A DNA stretch of 64,000 nt from Marinobacter zhanjiangensis (GCF_014651935.1 NZ_BMXV01000002.1:186001-250000); one strand, 5' to 3'. Shown: positions 8,560 to 18,920, counted from the stretch's first letter. The notes: generated by a model from the letters alone, not told the origin. Numbers and translations are program-made.

Positions 8560-9498
8560 ATGAAAACAGCCTTTATATTTCCGGGACAGGGATCTCAGTC
8601 AGTTGGTATGCTCAGGGCCGCTGCGGACGCCTGGCCCGTGGTGGAGCAGACATTCTCGGACGCTTCCAACGTGCTCGGTTATGATCTGTGGGAGCTTTGC
8701 CAGAACGGGCCGGTGGAAGAGCTCAACCAGACCATGGTGACGCAGCCGGCTCTGCTCACCGCGAGCATTGCGCTGTGGCGCCAGTGGTTTATTGCCGGTG
8801 GCGGTGAGCCAAACTATCTGGCCGGGCACAGCCTGGGTGAATACAGCGCCCTGGTGGCGGCAGAAAGTCTGGACTTCGCCGATGCCATTCGCCTGGTTCG
8901 ATTGCGGGGTGAGCTCATGCAGACCGCCGTGCCGGCCGGGCAGGGCAGAATGGCCGCCATTCTGGGTCTCGATGACGATCAGGTGATCGGGGCCTGTGAA
9001 GAGGCGGCCGGCAATGAGGTGGTGTCGGCGGTCAACTTCAATGCGCCGGGGCAGGTGGTGATTGCTGGCAACAGTGCGGCTGTCGAGCGCGCCATCGACA
9101 TCTGCAAGGACAAGGGCGCCCGCAAGGCGATGCCGTTGCCGGTCAGTGTGCCGTCCCACTGCGCCCTGATGAAGGGTGCTGCCGAGGAGCTGGCCAATGC
9201 CCTGAATGAGGTCAGTTTTGGCAATGCGCTGACGCCAGTGGTGCAGAACGTTACCGCCGAACTGGTGCAGGATGCCGACCAGCTCAAGGCCAACCTGGTG
9301 CAACAGTTGTATTCACCGGTGCGCTGGACCGATTCCATGACACTGCTGGTGGAAGAGGGTGTTGGCGTTGCCGCCGAGTGTGGCGCCGGCAAGGTGCTGG
9401 CCGGGCTGGCCAAGCGAATTGACCGCAGCCTCAATGTGTTCAGTATCGAGACGCCGGAAGGGCTGGATGGCGCGCTTGAGGCATTCGCAAAAGACTGA
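8560..9498 (+). CDS. fabD: Malonyl-CoA:ACP transacylase
   Basis: Transfers malonyl groups from CoA to ACP, giving the extender for fatty-acid elongation. The 312-residue protein has FPGQGSQSVGM at 7-17, nucleophile Ser 91 in GHSLGEYSALV, and His 200 in SVPSHCALM, matching the Ser/His pair of E. coli FabD. It lies 95 bp after plsX. The interval holds TTGCTT-N17-TACTGA, a weak promoter at best, and no obvious Shine-Dalgarno before ATG 8560. Confidence 0.97.
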   Translation: MKTAFIFPGQGSQSVGMLRAAADAWPVVEQTFSDASNVLGYDLWELCQNGPVEELNQTMVTQPALLTASIALWRQWFIAGGGEPNYLAGHSLGEYSALVAAESLDFADAIRLVRLRGELMQTAVPAGQGRMAAILGLDDDQVIGACEEAAGNEVVSAVNFNAPGQVVIAGNSAAVERAIDICKDKGARKAMPLPVSVPSHCALMKGAAEELANALNEVSFGNALTPVVQNVTAELVQDADQLKANLVQQLYSPVRWTDSMTLLVEEGVGVAAECGAGKVLAGLAKRIDRSLNVFSIETPEGLDGALEAFAKD

Positions 9499-9568
9499 AA
9501 ACTCATGAACGCCATTCGTCAGGATGGCGTTTTTCACATTGGTCACATTGGATGGAAGGGAGCATTCC

Positions 9569-10312
9569 ATGTCTCTTGATGGCAAGATCGCACTGGTTAC
9601 CGGTGCCACCCGGGGCATTGGCCGCGCCATTGCCGACACCCTGGGCCGGCAGGGCGCCACTGTGGTGGGTACGGCTACCTCCGAAGGTGGCGCGGAAACC
9701 ATTACCAACAATCTGAAAGAGGCCGGCATTGAAGGCTTCGGGATGGTGATGGACGTGTCCGACCCTGACAGCATTGACGCCGGGTTGAAGAAAATGACCA
9801 GCGAGGTTGGCGCGCCTGTGATTCTCGTCAATAACGCCGGTATCACCCGTGATAACCTTCTGCTGCGCCTGAAGGACGACGACTGGTCGGCGGTAATCGA
9901 AACCAACCTGTCCAGTGTCTATCGTCTCAGCAAGGCGGTTCTGCGGGGTATGGCCAAGGCCCGTTGGGGGCGTATTATCAATATCAGCTCGGTGGTAGCT
10001 GGTATGGGCAACCCCGGACAGGGCAACTACTGTGCTGCCAAGGCGGGTGTTGAAGGCTTCACCCGGAGTCTGGCCAGGGAAATGTCCAACCGGGGCATTA
10101 CGGCCAACTGTGTGGCACCGGGGTTTATTGACACCGATATGACGAAGGCGCTGGATGAGGCACAGCGCAGCGCCATGCTGGAAAATATCCCGGCTGGTCG
10201 TCTCGGTGCGCCGGAAGAGGTGGCTGCCGTAGTGGCCTTCCTGGCGTCCGAGGCGGCTGGCTATGTAACCGGTGACACGATCAACGTCAATGGTGGCATG
10301 TACATGGGATAA
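9569..10312 (+). CDS. fabG: 3-oxoacyl-ACP reductase FabG
   Basis: NADPH-dependent reduction of beta-ketoacyl-ACP, the first reductive step of fatty-acid elongation. The 247-residue SDR has the TGATRGIG cofactor motif near residues 11-18, NNAG, catalytic Ser in NISSVVAGMGNPGQ and the YCAAK Tyr/Lys pair, and ends VNGGMYMG. ATG 9569 is chosen because GGAAGGGAG precedes it; an upstream in-frame ATG at 9524 lacks a site and would add 15 non-homologous residues. Between fabD and acpP as in E. coli. Confidence 0.97.
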   Translation: MSLDGKIALVTGATRGIGRAIADTLGRQGATVVGTATSEGGAETITNNLKEAGIEGFGMVMDVSDPDSIDAGLKKMTSEVGAPVILVNNAGITRDNLLLRLKDDDWSAVIETNLSSVYRLSKAVLRGMAKARWGRIINISSVVAGMGNPGQGNYCAAKAGVEGFTRSLAREMSNRGITANCVAPGFIDTDMTKALDEAQRSAMLENIPAGRLGAPEEVAAVVAFLASEAAGYVTGDTINVNGGMYMG

Positions 10313-10407
10313 GGGGCATTGTCCGCAACGGTGGGCGGATGTTCCCGTGGGTGCAGGCATATTGAGCCCAAGCCCTTTATCTGAATAGGTTTTATCTTCG
10401 TCCCTGC

Positions 10408-10453
10408 TTGTCTGCAGGTGGGGTTTACCATAAACTGGCAATCGTTTATTGCC
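10408..10453 (+). promoter_or_regulatory. acpP promoter with overlapping palindrome
   Basis: TTGTCT (10408-10413), a 17-bp spacer and TAAACT (10431-10436) form a plausible sigma-70 promoter 43 bp before acpP. Directly after the -10, GGCAAT-CGTTT-ATTGCC (10437-10453) is a perfect 6-bp inverted repeat covering the expected start of transcription, which could be an operator or an mRNA 5' hairpin. Confidence 0.5.
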
Positions 10454-10460
10454 TGGTTGA

Positions 10461-10712
<252 letters not shown>

Positions 10713-10731
10713 TCGTCTGTAAGCCAGGCAG

Positions 10732-10767
10732 AAGCCGTCCTGTTTTCGCGAGCAGGGCGGCTTTTTT
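10732..10767 (+). terminator. Intrinsic terminator after acpP
   Basis: AAGCCGTCCTG (10732-10742) pairs with CAGGGCGGCTT (10753-10763) with one G-U pair, a 10-nt loop and a T-run to 10767. Confidence 0.85.
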
Positions 10768-10786
10768 GTGTCTTCAAGGGTGACGT

Positions 10787-11626
10787 ATGGTCAGAATTCT
10801 TGCTTCACGGGGCCTGACGGATCCGGTCAATGTGCCCGGCGATGACCGTGGCCTGGCTTACGGTGATGGTCTGTTCGAAACCATTCTGGTGCGTCGCGGG
10901 CGCCCGGAGCTGGTCCGGGCTCATGGTCGCCGGATGCTGGAAGGTGCCGCTCGTCTGCGGATTCCCCTGGAACAGACAGATCTGGATCAGGCGCTGAGCC
11001 AGGGGCAGGCCCTTGTCCGCCAGGCCGAAGGGCAGGATCGGTTGGTGCTGAAGCTGCTGCTGACCCGGGGCAGCGGCGGACGCGGCTATCGCCCCCCGGA
11101 TTATCCCGAGCCGCGGCTGCTGGTATCCGTGCATACGGCTCCCCCGTTGCCTTCCGGTGATGGCGTTGGTGCCTCCATTTCCGCCGTGCCACTGACCGTG
11201 AACCCGCTGCTGGCGGGACTGAAGTCCCTCAACCGGCTGGAGCAGGTGTTGGCGAGCGAGAGTATTCCGGACACCTGCTATGAGGCCCTGATGAAAGGTG
11301 ACCGCGGAGATCTGCGGGAAGGAACCCGCACCGCATTGATCTACCGCTGGCAGGGTGGCTGGTGGACGCCGCCACGGAATCAGGTGGCGGTGAACAGTGT
11401 CATGGTGGGCCATATTGAAAGCTGGCTGGCCCGCAAGGGTGAGGTATTGAAAGAAGGGTACCTCACCCCGGAACAGTGTCATCAGCAGGATTTTGGCGGT
11501 TTGCTGCTGCTGAACAGTGTTATTGGCGCGGTGCCCGTGCGGTCTCTGGAAGGGCGGCGGTTGCCTATGGGAGAGCGGCTTGCGACAATTGTTGATCTTG
11601 CCCGAAATGTTGAGGAGTTCCGTTGA
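10787..11626 (+). CDS. pabC: Aminodeoxychorismate lyase
   Basis: PLP enzyme that converts 4-amino-4-deoxychorismate to p-aminobenzoate and pyruvate for folate synthesis. The 279-residue protein is fold-type IV: DRGLAYGDGLFETI at about 21-34, the catalytic-lysine region LAGLKSLNRLEQVLA near 143-157, and LREGTRTALIYRW. D-amino-acid or branched-chain aminotransferases share the fold, but pabC-mltG-tmk is the standard order, which decides the call. The gene starts 20 bp after the acpP terminator with AAGGGTGA before ATG. No promoter of its own is evident, so it may depend on readthrough. Confidence 0.92.
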   Translation: MVRILASRGLTDPVNVPGDDRGLAYGDGLFETILVRRGRPELVRAHGRRMLEGAARLRIPLEQTDLDQALSQGQALVRQAEGQDRLVLKLLLTRGSGGRGYRPPDYPEPRLLVSVHTAPPLPSGDGVGASISAVPLTVNPLLAGLKSLNRLEQVLASESIPDTCYEALMKGDRGDLREGTRTALIYRWQGGWWTPPRNQVAVNSVMVGHIESWLARKGEVLKEGYLTPEQCHQQDFGGLLLLNSVIGAVPVRSLEGRRLPMGERLATIVDLARNVEEFR

Positions 11627-12681
11627 TCAAGTCGTTCCTTGTTGCAGTTGTCGCGTCGGTACTGGTGGCTGTTGCCGGTGCTGCCCTGTGGGGGTGGCAG
11701 GGCATGAAAACCCTGGAAATGGAGGCAGACCTGCAGGAGCCCATGCTTTACATGGTGCCCCGTGGTACTTCCTATAATGCGGTTGCCCGGGACCTGGAAG
11801 AAAAAGGTCTGGTGGAGGAGGCGATCTGGCTGAAATTGCTGGCCAGGGTAGAACCGGAGATGACGTCCATCCGGGCAGGAGAATATGAGTTTCAGCCGGG
11901 CATGACACCCAGGGAGATGATTGCCCTGATGGTCCGTGGCCAGACCAAGGTGCGCACGGTCCAGTTTATTGACGGTACAAAGTTCCGGGATGCCCGCCAG
12001 GCCCTGGCGCTGGCGGAACACCTTGAACAGGTAACCGCAGACTGGCCAGCAGAGCGAATCATGGCCGAGCTTGGTGACGAGGACGCTCATCCGGAGGGGC
12101 GTTTCTTTCCGGATACCTACTCCTATAACCGTGGTAATTCGGACCTCGAAATCCTTCGCCGTGCCTATGAAAAGATGAACAACGTGCTCGCGGAAGAGTG
12201 GGCGGGGCGCGCAGACGACCTGCCTTACGAGAATCCCTATGAGGCGCTGATCATGGCGTCCATCATCGAGCGTGAGACCGGTGTGCCGGAAGAACGCCCC
12301 GATATCGCCGGTGTCTTTGTCCGGCGCCTGGAGCGGGGTATGCGTCTGCAGACAGATCCGACGGTCATCTACGGCATGGGGGATGCTTATGAAGGGCGCA
12401 TTACCCGCCGGGATCTGCGCACCCACACACCCTATAATACCTACCGGATTTCCGGCCTGCCGCCTACCCCGATCGCCCTGCCTGGCCGCGCGGCGATCCA
12501 CGCCGCCGTACATCCGGCCGATGGAAACACGCTTTACTTTGTCGCCCGTGGTGATGGCAGCCACAAGTTTTCCCGCACCCTGGAGGACCACCGTCGGGCG
12601 GTACGGGAATATCAGCTGAACCGACGTGAGGATTACCGTTCATCGCCGGCTCCGGCCAGCAGTCCTGAGGGCACTGAATGA
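11623..12681 (+). CDS. mltG: Endolytic murein transglycosylase MltG
   Basis: Inner-membrane lytic transglycosylase that cleaves nascent glycan strands and sets their length. It has 352 residues: an N-terminal membrane anchor (about residues 4-24), a LysM-like region, and the YceG catalytic domain with Glu 216 in ASIIERETG and PTPIALPGRAAI near residue 285. The start is TTG 11623, overlapping the pabC stop by 4 bp (TTGA), so translation is probably coupled. Its own stop overlaps the tmk start in the same way. Confidence 0.94.
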   Translation: MIKSFLVAVVASVLVAVAGAALWGWQGMKTLEMEADLQEPMLYMVPRGTSYNAVARDLEEKGLVEEAIWLKLLARVEPEMTSIRAGEYEFQPGMTPREMIALMVRGQTKVRTVQFIDGTKFRDARQALALAEHLEQVTADWPAERIMAELGDEDAHPEGRFFPDTYSYNRGNSDLEILRRAYEKMNNVLAEEWAGRADDLPYENPYEALIMASIIERETGVPEERPDIAGVFVRRLERGMRLQTDPTVIYGMGDAYEGRITRRDLRTHTPYNTYRISGLPPTPIALPGRAAIHAAVHPADGNTLYFVARGDGSHKFSRTLEDHRRAVREYQLNRREDYRSSPAPASSPEGTE

Positions 12682-13301
12682 GCCGGGGGCGGTTTATTAC
12701 CTTCGAGGGTACCGAGGGGGTCGGTAAGTCCACCCAGCTGGCCACCGCAAGGCAAGCCCTGGAGGACGCCGGAAAGGCCGTGCTGGTCACCCGGGAACCC
12801 GGCGGCACGCCAATGGCGGAAGCTATACGCGAGCTGTTGCTCAGCCCCCGGGATGAGGCCGTGAACGAGCTGACAGAGCTGCTGCTGATGTTTGCCGCCA
12901 GAGCCCAGCATCTCCATGGTTCTATCCTTCCTGCCCTGGAACAGGGAACCTGGGTATTGTGCGACCGGTTCACCGATGCCACCTACGCTTATCAGGGGGG
13001 CGGCCGGGGCGTGCCGCAGGAACAGATTGCCATGCTGGAACAACTGGTGCAGGGCGAGGTGCGTCCGGATCATGTCATTCTGCTTGATGCGCCCGTGGAA
13101 GTGGGCATGGCCCGGGCCCGCAGCCGTAGTGCACCGGATCGTTTCGAACGTGAGCAGGCAGTGTTCTTCCAGCGTATCCGTGAGTGTTACCTGCAGCGGG
13201 CGGAACAGCAGCCATCGCGCTACCATGTCGTGGATGCCGGGCAACCCCTTGATGAGGTCAGCCGGCGGGTGTCCGGCTTTATTGCCACACTGTTGGCCTG
13301 A
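12678..13301 (+). CDS. tmk: Thymidylate kinase
   Basis: Phosphorylates dTMP to dTDP. The 207-residue protein has the P-loop FEGTEGVGKST (about residues 8-18), TREPGGTP, the DRFTDATYAYQGGGRG segment and the lid region with ARSRSAPDRFE, the E. coli-type lid arginines. It overlaps mltG by 4 bp (ATGA). In most relatives holB follows immediately; here the next gene is an AraC-type regulator. Confidence 0.97.
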   Translation: MSRGRFITFEGTEGVGKSTQLATARQALEDAGKAVLVTREPGGTPMAEAIRELLLSPRDEAVNELTELLLMFAARAQHLHGSILPALEQGTWVLCDRFTDATYAYQGGGRGVPQEQIAMLEQLVQGEVRPDHVILLDAPVEVGMARARSRSAPDRFEREQAVFFQRIRECYLQRAEQQPSRYHVVDAGQPLDEVSRRVSGFIATLLA

Positions 13302-13345
13302 AGCCTGCGCAGGACCATGTGTCCGGCCAGAGACGGGAATCCATC

Positions 13346-14119
13346 ATGCTATCAGCCCGACTACAGACCCTGCCTGAGTTTACCCATCAGCATCGCCATG
13401 ATCACCATCAGGCGGTGGTGGGTGTCTATGGCCGGGCGGAAGTCAATGTCGATGGCCGGGAAGGGCGCCTGGATACCTGGCGAGCCTGTCTGGTGCCCGC
13501 CGATATACCCCATGAGTTTTCCGGAGGTCTGGAGAACCAGGTGCTGGTGATCAATATGGACAGCTGGCATCCACAGCCCGGAGAACCCCACTACCAGGAT
13601 TTTCTGGCCATCAGACGGCTGTTTCGCAAGCCTGTGGTGATTGGTCTCGATACCCATCTGCAGCAACTGGTCCAGGTATCGGCGACCGAGATACGCCGTT
13701 CCTCCGCGGATCTGGGAATCCGCGACCACCTTGCCACGGCCATTCTGCTGGCGTTGTCTGACCGGTTGGAAAAGGGGGCGGAAACGGTTCCCCTGCGCCG
13801 GGCCGGACTGGACCCAGAGCATTTGCGACGGTTCGTGCTTGAAAACCTGAACGAACGAATCACCGTCGAGGATCTGGCCGCCCAGGCATGCCTGAGCCAG
13901 AGCCGCTTCCACGAGCTTTTCCGCGAGACCATGGCAACCAGCCCTTACCGGTTTCTGCTCAACACCCGCCTTGACGAAGCCTGCCAGTTACTCAGAACAA
14001 CTTCCCTTTCGGTCGCGGATATCAGTTCCCGCACCGGTTTTTCCAGCCAGTCCGCCTTCACCACGGCACTCCGCAAGCATCGCGGCCACACTCCCACCCA
14101 GCTCCGTGGGCGCCTCTGA
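13346..14119 (+). CDS. AraC-family transcriptional regulator (possible PruR-like)
   Basis: DNA-binding regulator of 257 residues. The N-terminal half has a cupin-like sensor (EFTHQHRHDHHQAVVG with several histidines, then VPADIPHEFSG); the C-terminal ~100 residues carry two helix-turn-helix units, including ITVEDLAAQACLSQSRFHELFRE and SVADISSRTGFSSQSAF. It stands directly before putP. In P. aeruginosa the AraC-type PruR activates proline-use genes, so control of the adjacent proline permease is a reasonable inference, not shown. ATG 13346 is chosen; an upstream in-frame codon at 13319 would place extra polar residues before the cupin. Confidence 0.85.
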   Translation: MLSARLQTLPEFTHQHRHDHHQAVVGVYGRAEVNVDGREGRLDTWRACLVPADIPHEFSGGLENQVLVINMDSWHPQPGEPHYQDFLAIRRLFRKPVVIGLDTHLQQLVQVSATEIRRSSADLGIRDHLATAILLALSDRLEKGAETVPLRRAGLDPEHLRRFVLENLNERITVEDLAAQACLSQSRFHELFRETMATSPYRFLLNTRLDEACQLLRTTSLSVADISSRTGFSSQSAFTTALRKHRGHTPTQLRGRL

Positions 14120-14540
14120 CGCCCGTTGTCCTCAAACATCGTAGAAATTGACAAAGACTCCGAAGGATTTCGGAAGTCTGGCGTCCGGTGCCGGGCTAGA
14201 TTAAACAGTTATTAATACGCCATGTGTGCGTCGATCAGTCGGACAGTGTTTTCTGTTCAGGGCCCCGGGGTGATCAGGGGTGGGACAGGCCTTTGTCAGG
14301 TGGCACTTTCCGCTGGCCAACTATACTGGACAGTAACAACCGTTCCGGCGGGGGTGCCAGGGCGCTGATAACAGGCGCCTGATTGTGGTGTATTGACCAA
14401 AAGACAGGAAGCGCAAGAATGCCAATGGAATGGGTGCATAAGTAATATAAAAAAAGGGTTTTTCTGCAGGTCCGGTCAGAGGACTGGTGAATTACCTGAC
14501 GGTCGCAACGCCGACCGAATCGATAAACTGGAGGAACTAC
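14120..14540 (+). promoter_or_regulatory. Regulatory region between the AraC gene and putP
   Basis: A 421-bp region with no gene. An imperfect inverted repeat lies at 14155-14179 (AGACTCCGAA-GGA-TTTCGGAAGTCT, one bulge). TATACT at 14322-14327 is a good -10 with a poor -35, and the palindrome TACTG-GA-CAGTA (14324-14335) overlaps it, where an activator or repressor could act. This would leave a leader of about 200 nt. CTGGAGGAA just before 14541 is the putP ribosome-binding site. Confidence 0.45.
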
Positions 14541-16033
14541 ATGGCTACGGGTGTCTGGATAAGTCTGTTTTTGTATTTCGGGGTGATGATTGCCATCGGT
14601 CTGTACGCGATGCGAACGTCAACCTCTTCCTCGGAAGACTACATGCTCGGGGGTCGATCATTGAGCCCAAAGGTTGCTGCGTTGTCTGCGGGTGCGTCAG
14701 ACATGAGTGGCTGGCTGCTTCTGGGGTTGCCCGGTGCACTGTTCGTATCGGGTCTGGCATCAGCCTGGATTGGTATCGGCCTGTTCGTGGGTGCGTTCTT
14801 CAACTGGGTTTTCGTTGCGCCCCGCCTTCGTGAACAAACCGTCCATTATGGCAATGCCATTACCATTCCCGCTTTTCTGGCGAACCGGTTCCCGACCCAG
14901 GCATTGTCGTTACGAACGGTTTCCGCCATCGTTATCGTCATCTTTTTCGCTGTTTACACGGCATCCGGTCTGGTTGCCGGTGGCAAGCTGTTCGAAAGTG
15001 CCTTTGCCGGAGTCATCAGCGTCGAAGGTATGACCGACTATGCCGTAGGTATCGTGATCACGCTGGGCGTTGTACTGGCCTATACGGTTGTTGGTGGTTT
15101 CCTGGCAGTGAGCATGACGGACTTTGTTCAGGGCTGCATCATGATGGTGGCATTGATACTTATGCCGGCCGTGGTTCTGTTCGGCGAAGGAGGCGGTGGT
15201 TATGCGCAGGCATCGCAGACGCTTAATGAAGTCGACCCCACACTGTTGTCCTGGACCGAAGGGCTTACCATCATCGGCTGGTTGTCAGCCGTAACCTGGG
15301 GACTTGGTTATTTCGGTCAGCCGCACATCATCGTGCGCTTCATGGCGATTCGTACTTTGAAAGATGTTCCTATCGCCCGGAATATCGGTATGACCTGGAT
15401 GGGGATTTCGCTGATTGGCGCCATCTCCCTGGGTATCTTTGGTCGCGCCTATGCGGTGCGCAACGGTCTGGATGTTGCGGATTCTGAAACCATATTTATC
15501 GTTCTGGCAGATCTGCTGTTCCATCCGCTGATCACCGGTTTCCTCTATGCTGCTCTGCTGGCCGCCGTTATGAGTACCATCTCCAGTCAGCTTCTGGTGT
15601 CCTCCTCTTCTCTTACCGAAGATTTCTATCGCCTGTTCCTGCGCAAGGAAGCAAAGGACCGTGAGTGCGTCAACGTTGGCAGGGCTTGTGTAATCCTGGT
15701 TGGTTTGGTCGCAGCCTTTATCGCATCGGATCCTGAATCCATGGTGTTGGCACTGGTCAGTAATGCGTGGGCCGGCTTTGGTGCGGCGTTTGGCCCGTTG
15801 ATAATCCTGTCGCTGATGTGGCCGCGCGCACCAACGGTGCCGGTGCCATCGCAGGCATGGTGACAGGTGCAGCCACCGTTTTGATCTGGATTTCACTGGG
15901 CTGGAACGGATCGTTCATGGGTGGCCCGGGTGTTTACGAGATCATTCCTGGCTTCATCGCTGCCTTGATTGCGATTGTGGCTGTGAGTCTTGCCACGTCC
16001 GATGCTGGGGAGTATCAGCATATCACCCGGTAA
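14541..16033 (+). pseudogene. putP: Sodium/proline symporter with frameshift near the C-terminus
   Basis: Sodium-solute symporter family (SLC5-like) proline permease of the inner membrane. Reading from ATG 14541 gives 440 residues of normal PutP: SSEDYMLGGRSLSP, SAGASDMSGWLLLGLPGA, FVAPRLREQT and about eleven membrane segments. At the CGCGCG tract 15823-15828 the frame slips: the first frame stops at 15863 after ...MWPRAPTVPVPSQAW, while the remaining conserved end (RTNGAGAIAGMVTG to a stop at 16033) continues one frame over. A net change of -1 or +2 is needed to join them, giving about 497 residues, the usual length. It may be a real disruption that removes the last membrane segments, or a sequencing error. 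A programmed shift is unlikely. Confidence 0.88.
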
Positions 16034-16065
16034 TTCAGGGTGAGTACAATTCGCTGAGTAGTGAG

Positions 16066-16091
16066 AGGGCCCGTCCGGGCCCTTATTTTTG
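16066..16091 (+). terminator. Intrinsic terminator after putP
   Basis: AGGGCCCG pairs with CGGGCCCT around 16066-16083, followed by TATTTTT. Confidence 0.75.
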
Positions 16092-16139
16092 TATCCAGGG
16101 ACCAGGCCGCCTTTACCGCGAAAGGCTGTTGCTCGGTCC

Positions 16140-16167
16140 AAAAAAAACGCCAGCCCGCAGGCTGGCG
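16140..16167 (-). terminator. Intrinsic terminator after acnB
   Basis: On the leftward strand CGCCAGCC-TGCG-GGCTGGCG (16148-16167) is a perfect 8-bp stem followed by eight T residues (16140-16147). Confidence 0.9.
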
Positions 16168-16205
16168 CTTTCCTTCTGTTGCCCCGGGCTAACGGGGCAT
16201 CAGGC

Positions 16206-18800
16206 TCAGGCCACTTCCGCGGACTTCGCCTTCTCTGAGTACTCTTCCATCTGATCGAAGTTCATGTAACGGTAGATTTCCGCCGACATGCTGTTGAGAT
16301 CCTTGGCGTACTCCATGTACTCCTCCGGACTCGGCAGCTTGCCCAGCACCGCGCCGACTGCCGCCAGTTCCGCGGATGTCAGGTACACGTTGGCACCATC
16401 GCCCAGTCGGTTGGGGAAGTTACGGGTCGAGGTAGACAGGACGGTCGACTTCGCCTCGACACGTGCCTGGTTACCCATGCACAGGGAGCAGCCCGGCATC
16501 TCGGTACGGACGCCGGCGGCGCCATAGGTGTTGAAGTAGCCTTCCTCCATTAACTGCGCCTGGTCCATCTTGGTCGGCGGAGACATCCACAGGCGCGTCT
16601 TCAGGGGCTCCTTGTTCATCTCCAGCAGCTTGCCGGCAGCGCGGAAGTGACCGATGTTGGTCATGCACGAACCGATAAACACTTCGTCCACCTTGTCGCC
16701 GGCCACTTCGGACAGCGTCCTGGCATCGTCAGGGTCGTTCGGGCAGCAGACGATAGGCTCCTTGATGTCGGCCAGGTCGATTTCCACCACGTGGGCGTAC
16801 TCTGCGTCCTTGTCGGCACGCATCAGCTTCGGATTGGCAATCCACTCTTCCATCTGCTTGGCACGACGCTCCAGGGTGCGGGGATCACCATAACCTTCGG
16901 CAATCATCCAGCGGAGCATGGTGATGTTGGAGCGCAGGTACTCGGCCACAGACTCCTCGGACAGGTTGATGGTACAACCAGCGGCGGAACGCTCGGCGGA
17001 GGCGTCGGACAGCTCGAAGGCCTGCTCGACGGTCAGCTTCTCAAGGCCTTCGATTTCCAGGATACGGCCGGAGAATTCGTTGATCTTGCCTTTCTTCTCA
17101 ACGGTCAGCATGCCCTGCTTGATGCCATACAGCGGGATGGCGTGTACCAGATCACGCAGGGTGATGCCCGGCTGCATTTCACCCTTGAAACGCACCAGAA
17201 CCGATTCCGGCATATCCAGCGGCATGACGCCGGTGGCAGCCGCAAAGGCCACCAGACCGGAGCCGGCCGGGAACGAGATGCCCATGGGGAAGCGGGTGTG
17301 GGAGTCACCACCGGTGCCTACGGTATCCGGCAGCAACATGCGGTTCAGCCAGGAGTGGATGATGCCGTCGCCCGGGCGCAGGGAAACACCGCCGCGGTTA
17401 CGGATGAAGTCGGGCAGGGTGTGCTGCATTTCCACGTCAATCGGCTTCGGATAGGCAGCGGTGTGACAGAATGACTGCATTACCAGGTCCGCCTGGAAGC
17501 CCAGACAGGCCAGGTCTTTCAGTTCGTCCCGGGTCATCGGGCCGGTGGTGTCCTGGGAGCCGACGGTGGTCATGTGGGGCTCGCAGTAGGTGCCCGGGCG
17601 AACGCCCTGGCCTTCTTCCAGGCCACAGGCCTTGCCGACCATCTTCTGGCCCAGGGTGAAGCCCTTGGTGCCGGCTTCCGGATCCGTGGGCAGGCGGAAG
17701 ATATCGGTGGGGCCCAGACCCAGGGCCGCCCGTGCCTTGGTGGTCAGGCCACGACCGATGATCAGCGGGATACGACCGCCGGCCTGGACTTCGTCCAGGA
17801 TCACATCGGACTTGAAGCTGAACTCGGAGATGGTCTCGCCGGCTTCGTTCAGGATCTTGCCGTCATAGGGACGGATTTCGATCACGTCACCCATGTTCAG
17901 GTCGTCAACCGGTGCTTCGAATACCAGGGCACCGGCATCTTCCATGGTGTTGAAGAAGATCGGGGCAACCTTGTTGCCGATACAGATACCGCCGGCGCGC
18001 TTGTTGGGCACACCGGGAATGTCTTCACCGAAGAACCACAATACCGAGTTGGTAGCGGACTTGCGTGAGGAGCCGGTACCCACCACGTCGCCCACGAAGG
18101 CAACCGGCAGACCCTGGCTCTTGATCTCGTCGATCTGCTGCATGGGGCCGGTAACGCCAGGCTCGTCCGGCTTCAGGCCATCACGTTCCATTTTATAGGC
18201 GGCGCGGGCGTGCAGGGGGATGTCCGGGCGGGACCAGGCATCTGGCGCCGGGGACAGGTCGTCGGTGTTGGTTTCGCCGGTGACCTTGAAGACCACCATT
18301 TTGGTGCTCTCGGGTACTTTCTTCTTGCTGGTGAACCACTCGGCGTTGGCCCAGGATTCAACCACGTCTCTGGCAACCGCATTGCCGGCGTCCATCTTTT
18401 CCTTCACATCGTTGAAGGCGTCGAACATCAGCAGGGTTTTCTTCAGCTTCTCGCCGGCCAGTTTGGCCAGTTCGTCGTCGTCCAGCAGTTCAACCAGGGT
18501 GGCTATGTTGTAACCGCCCTGCATCATGCCCAGCAGCTCAACGGCTTTCTCTTTGCTCAGCAGGGGGCTGTCGGTCTCGCCCTTGGCAATGGCGGACAGG
18601 AAGCCGGCCTTCACGTAGGCGGCTTCGTCAACGCCCGGCGGGATGCGGTTTTCCAGCAGGTAAACCAGAAACTCTTCCTCGCCCTTGGGCGGGTTCTTCA
18701 GCAGCTCCACCAGCTCGGCGGTCTGCTCGGGATTCAAAGGCTTGGGGGGGATGCCCAGAGCTTCGCGCTCGGCAACGTGTTCACGGTATGCTTCTAACAC
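16206..18800 (-). CDS. acnB: Aconitate hydratase B
   Basis: Isomerises citrate to isocitrate via cis-aconitate in the TCA and glyoxylate cycles; it may also act as 2-methylisocitrate dehydratase. The 864 residues match AcnB length and start [22 protein letters not shown], the AcnB HEAT-like domain. Three cysteines that would hold the [4Fe-4S] cluster are visible: one in [13 protein letters not shown] and two in [11 protein letters not shown]. It has its own promoter and terminator and stands alone between putP and miaE. Confidence 0.97.
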   Translation of the reverse strand: MLEAYREHVAEREALGIPPKPLNPEQTAELVELLKNPPKGEEEFLVYLLENRIPPGVDEAAYVKAGFLSAIAKGETDSPLLSKEKAVELLGMMQGGYNIATLVELLDDDELAKLAGEKLKKTLLMFDAFNDVKEKMDAGNAVARDVVESWANAEWFTSKKKVPESTKMVVFKVTGETNTDDLSPAPDAWSRPDIPLHARAAYKMERDGLKPDEPGVTGPMQQIDEIKSQGLPVAFVGDVVGTGSSRKSATNSVLWFFGEDIPGVPNKRAGGICIGNKVAPIFFNTMEDAGALVFEAPVDDLNMGDVIEIRPYDGKILNEAGETISEFSFKSDVILDEVQAGGRIPLIIGRGLTTKARAALGLGPTDIFRLPTDPEAGTKGFTLGQKMVGKACGLEEGQGVRPGTYCEPHMTTVGSQDTTGPMTRDELKDLACLGFQADLVMQSFCHTAAYPKPIDVEMQHTLPDFIRNRGGVSLRPGDGIIHSWLNRMLLPDTVGTGGDSHTRFPMGISFPAGSGLVAFAAATGVMPLDMPESVLVRFKGEMQPGITLRDLVHAIPLYGIKQGMLTVEKKGKINEFSGRILEIEGLEKLTVEQAFELSDASAERSAAGCTINLSEESVAEYLRSNITMLRWMIAEGYGDPRTLERRAKQMEEWIANPKLMRADKDAEYAHVVEIDLADIKEPIVCCPNDPDDARTLSEVAGDKVDEVFIGSCMTNIGHFRAAGKLLEMNKEPLKTRLWMSPPTKMDQAQLMEEGYFNTYGAAGVRTEMPGCSLCMGNQARVEAKSTVLSTSTRNFPNRLGDGANVYLTSAELAAVGAVLGKLPSPEEYMEYAKDLNSMSAEIYRYMNFDQMEEYSEKAKSAEVA

Positions 18801-18891
18801 GGTATAAAACCCTCATCAGTTGGGGAAACCCGCGCGGGCCTCGTGAGCTGGCGGGCGTTTTTGTGTGGAAAAGGCCACGAATTGGCGCTGC

Positions 18892-18920
18892 ATTCTATAG
18901 GAAAGAGGGGGTAAAGTTAA
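18892..18920 (-). promoter_or_regulatory. Putative acnB promoter
   Basis: Reading leftwards, TTAACT (18920-18915), 17-bp spacer, TAGAAT (18897-18892), about 90 bp upstream of the acnB start. Confidence 0.45.
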
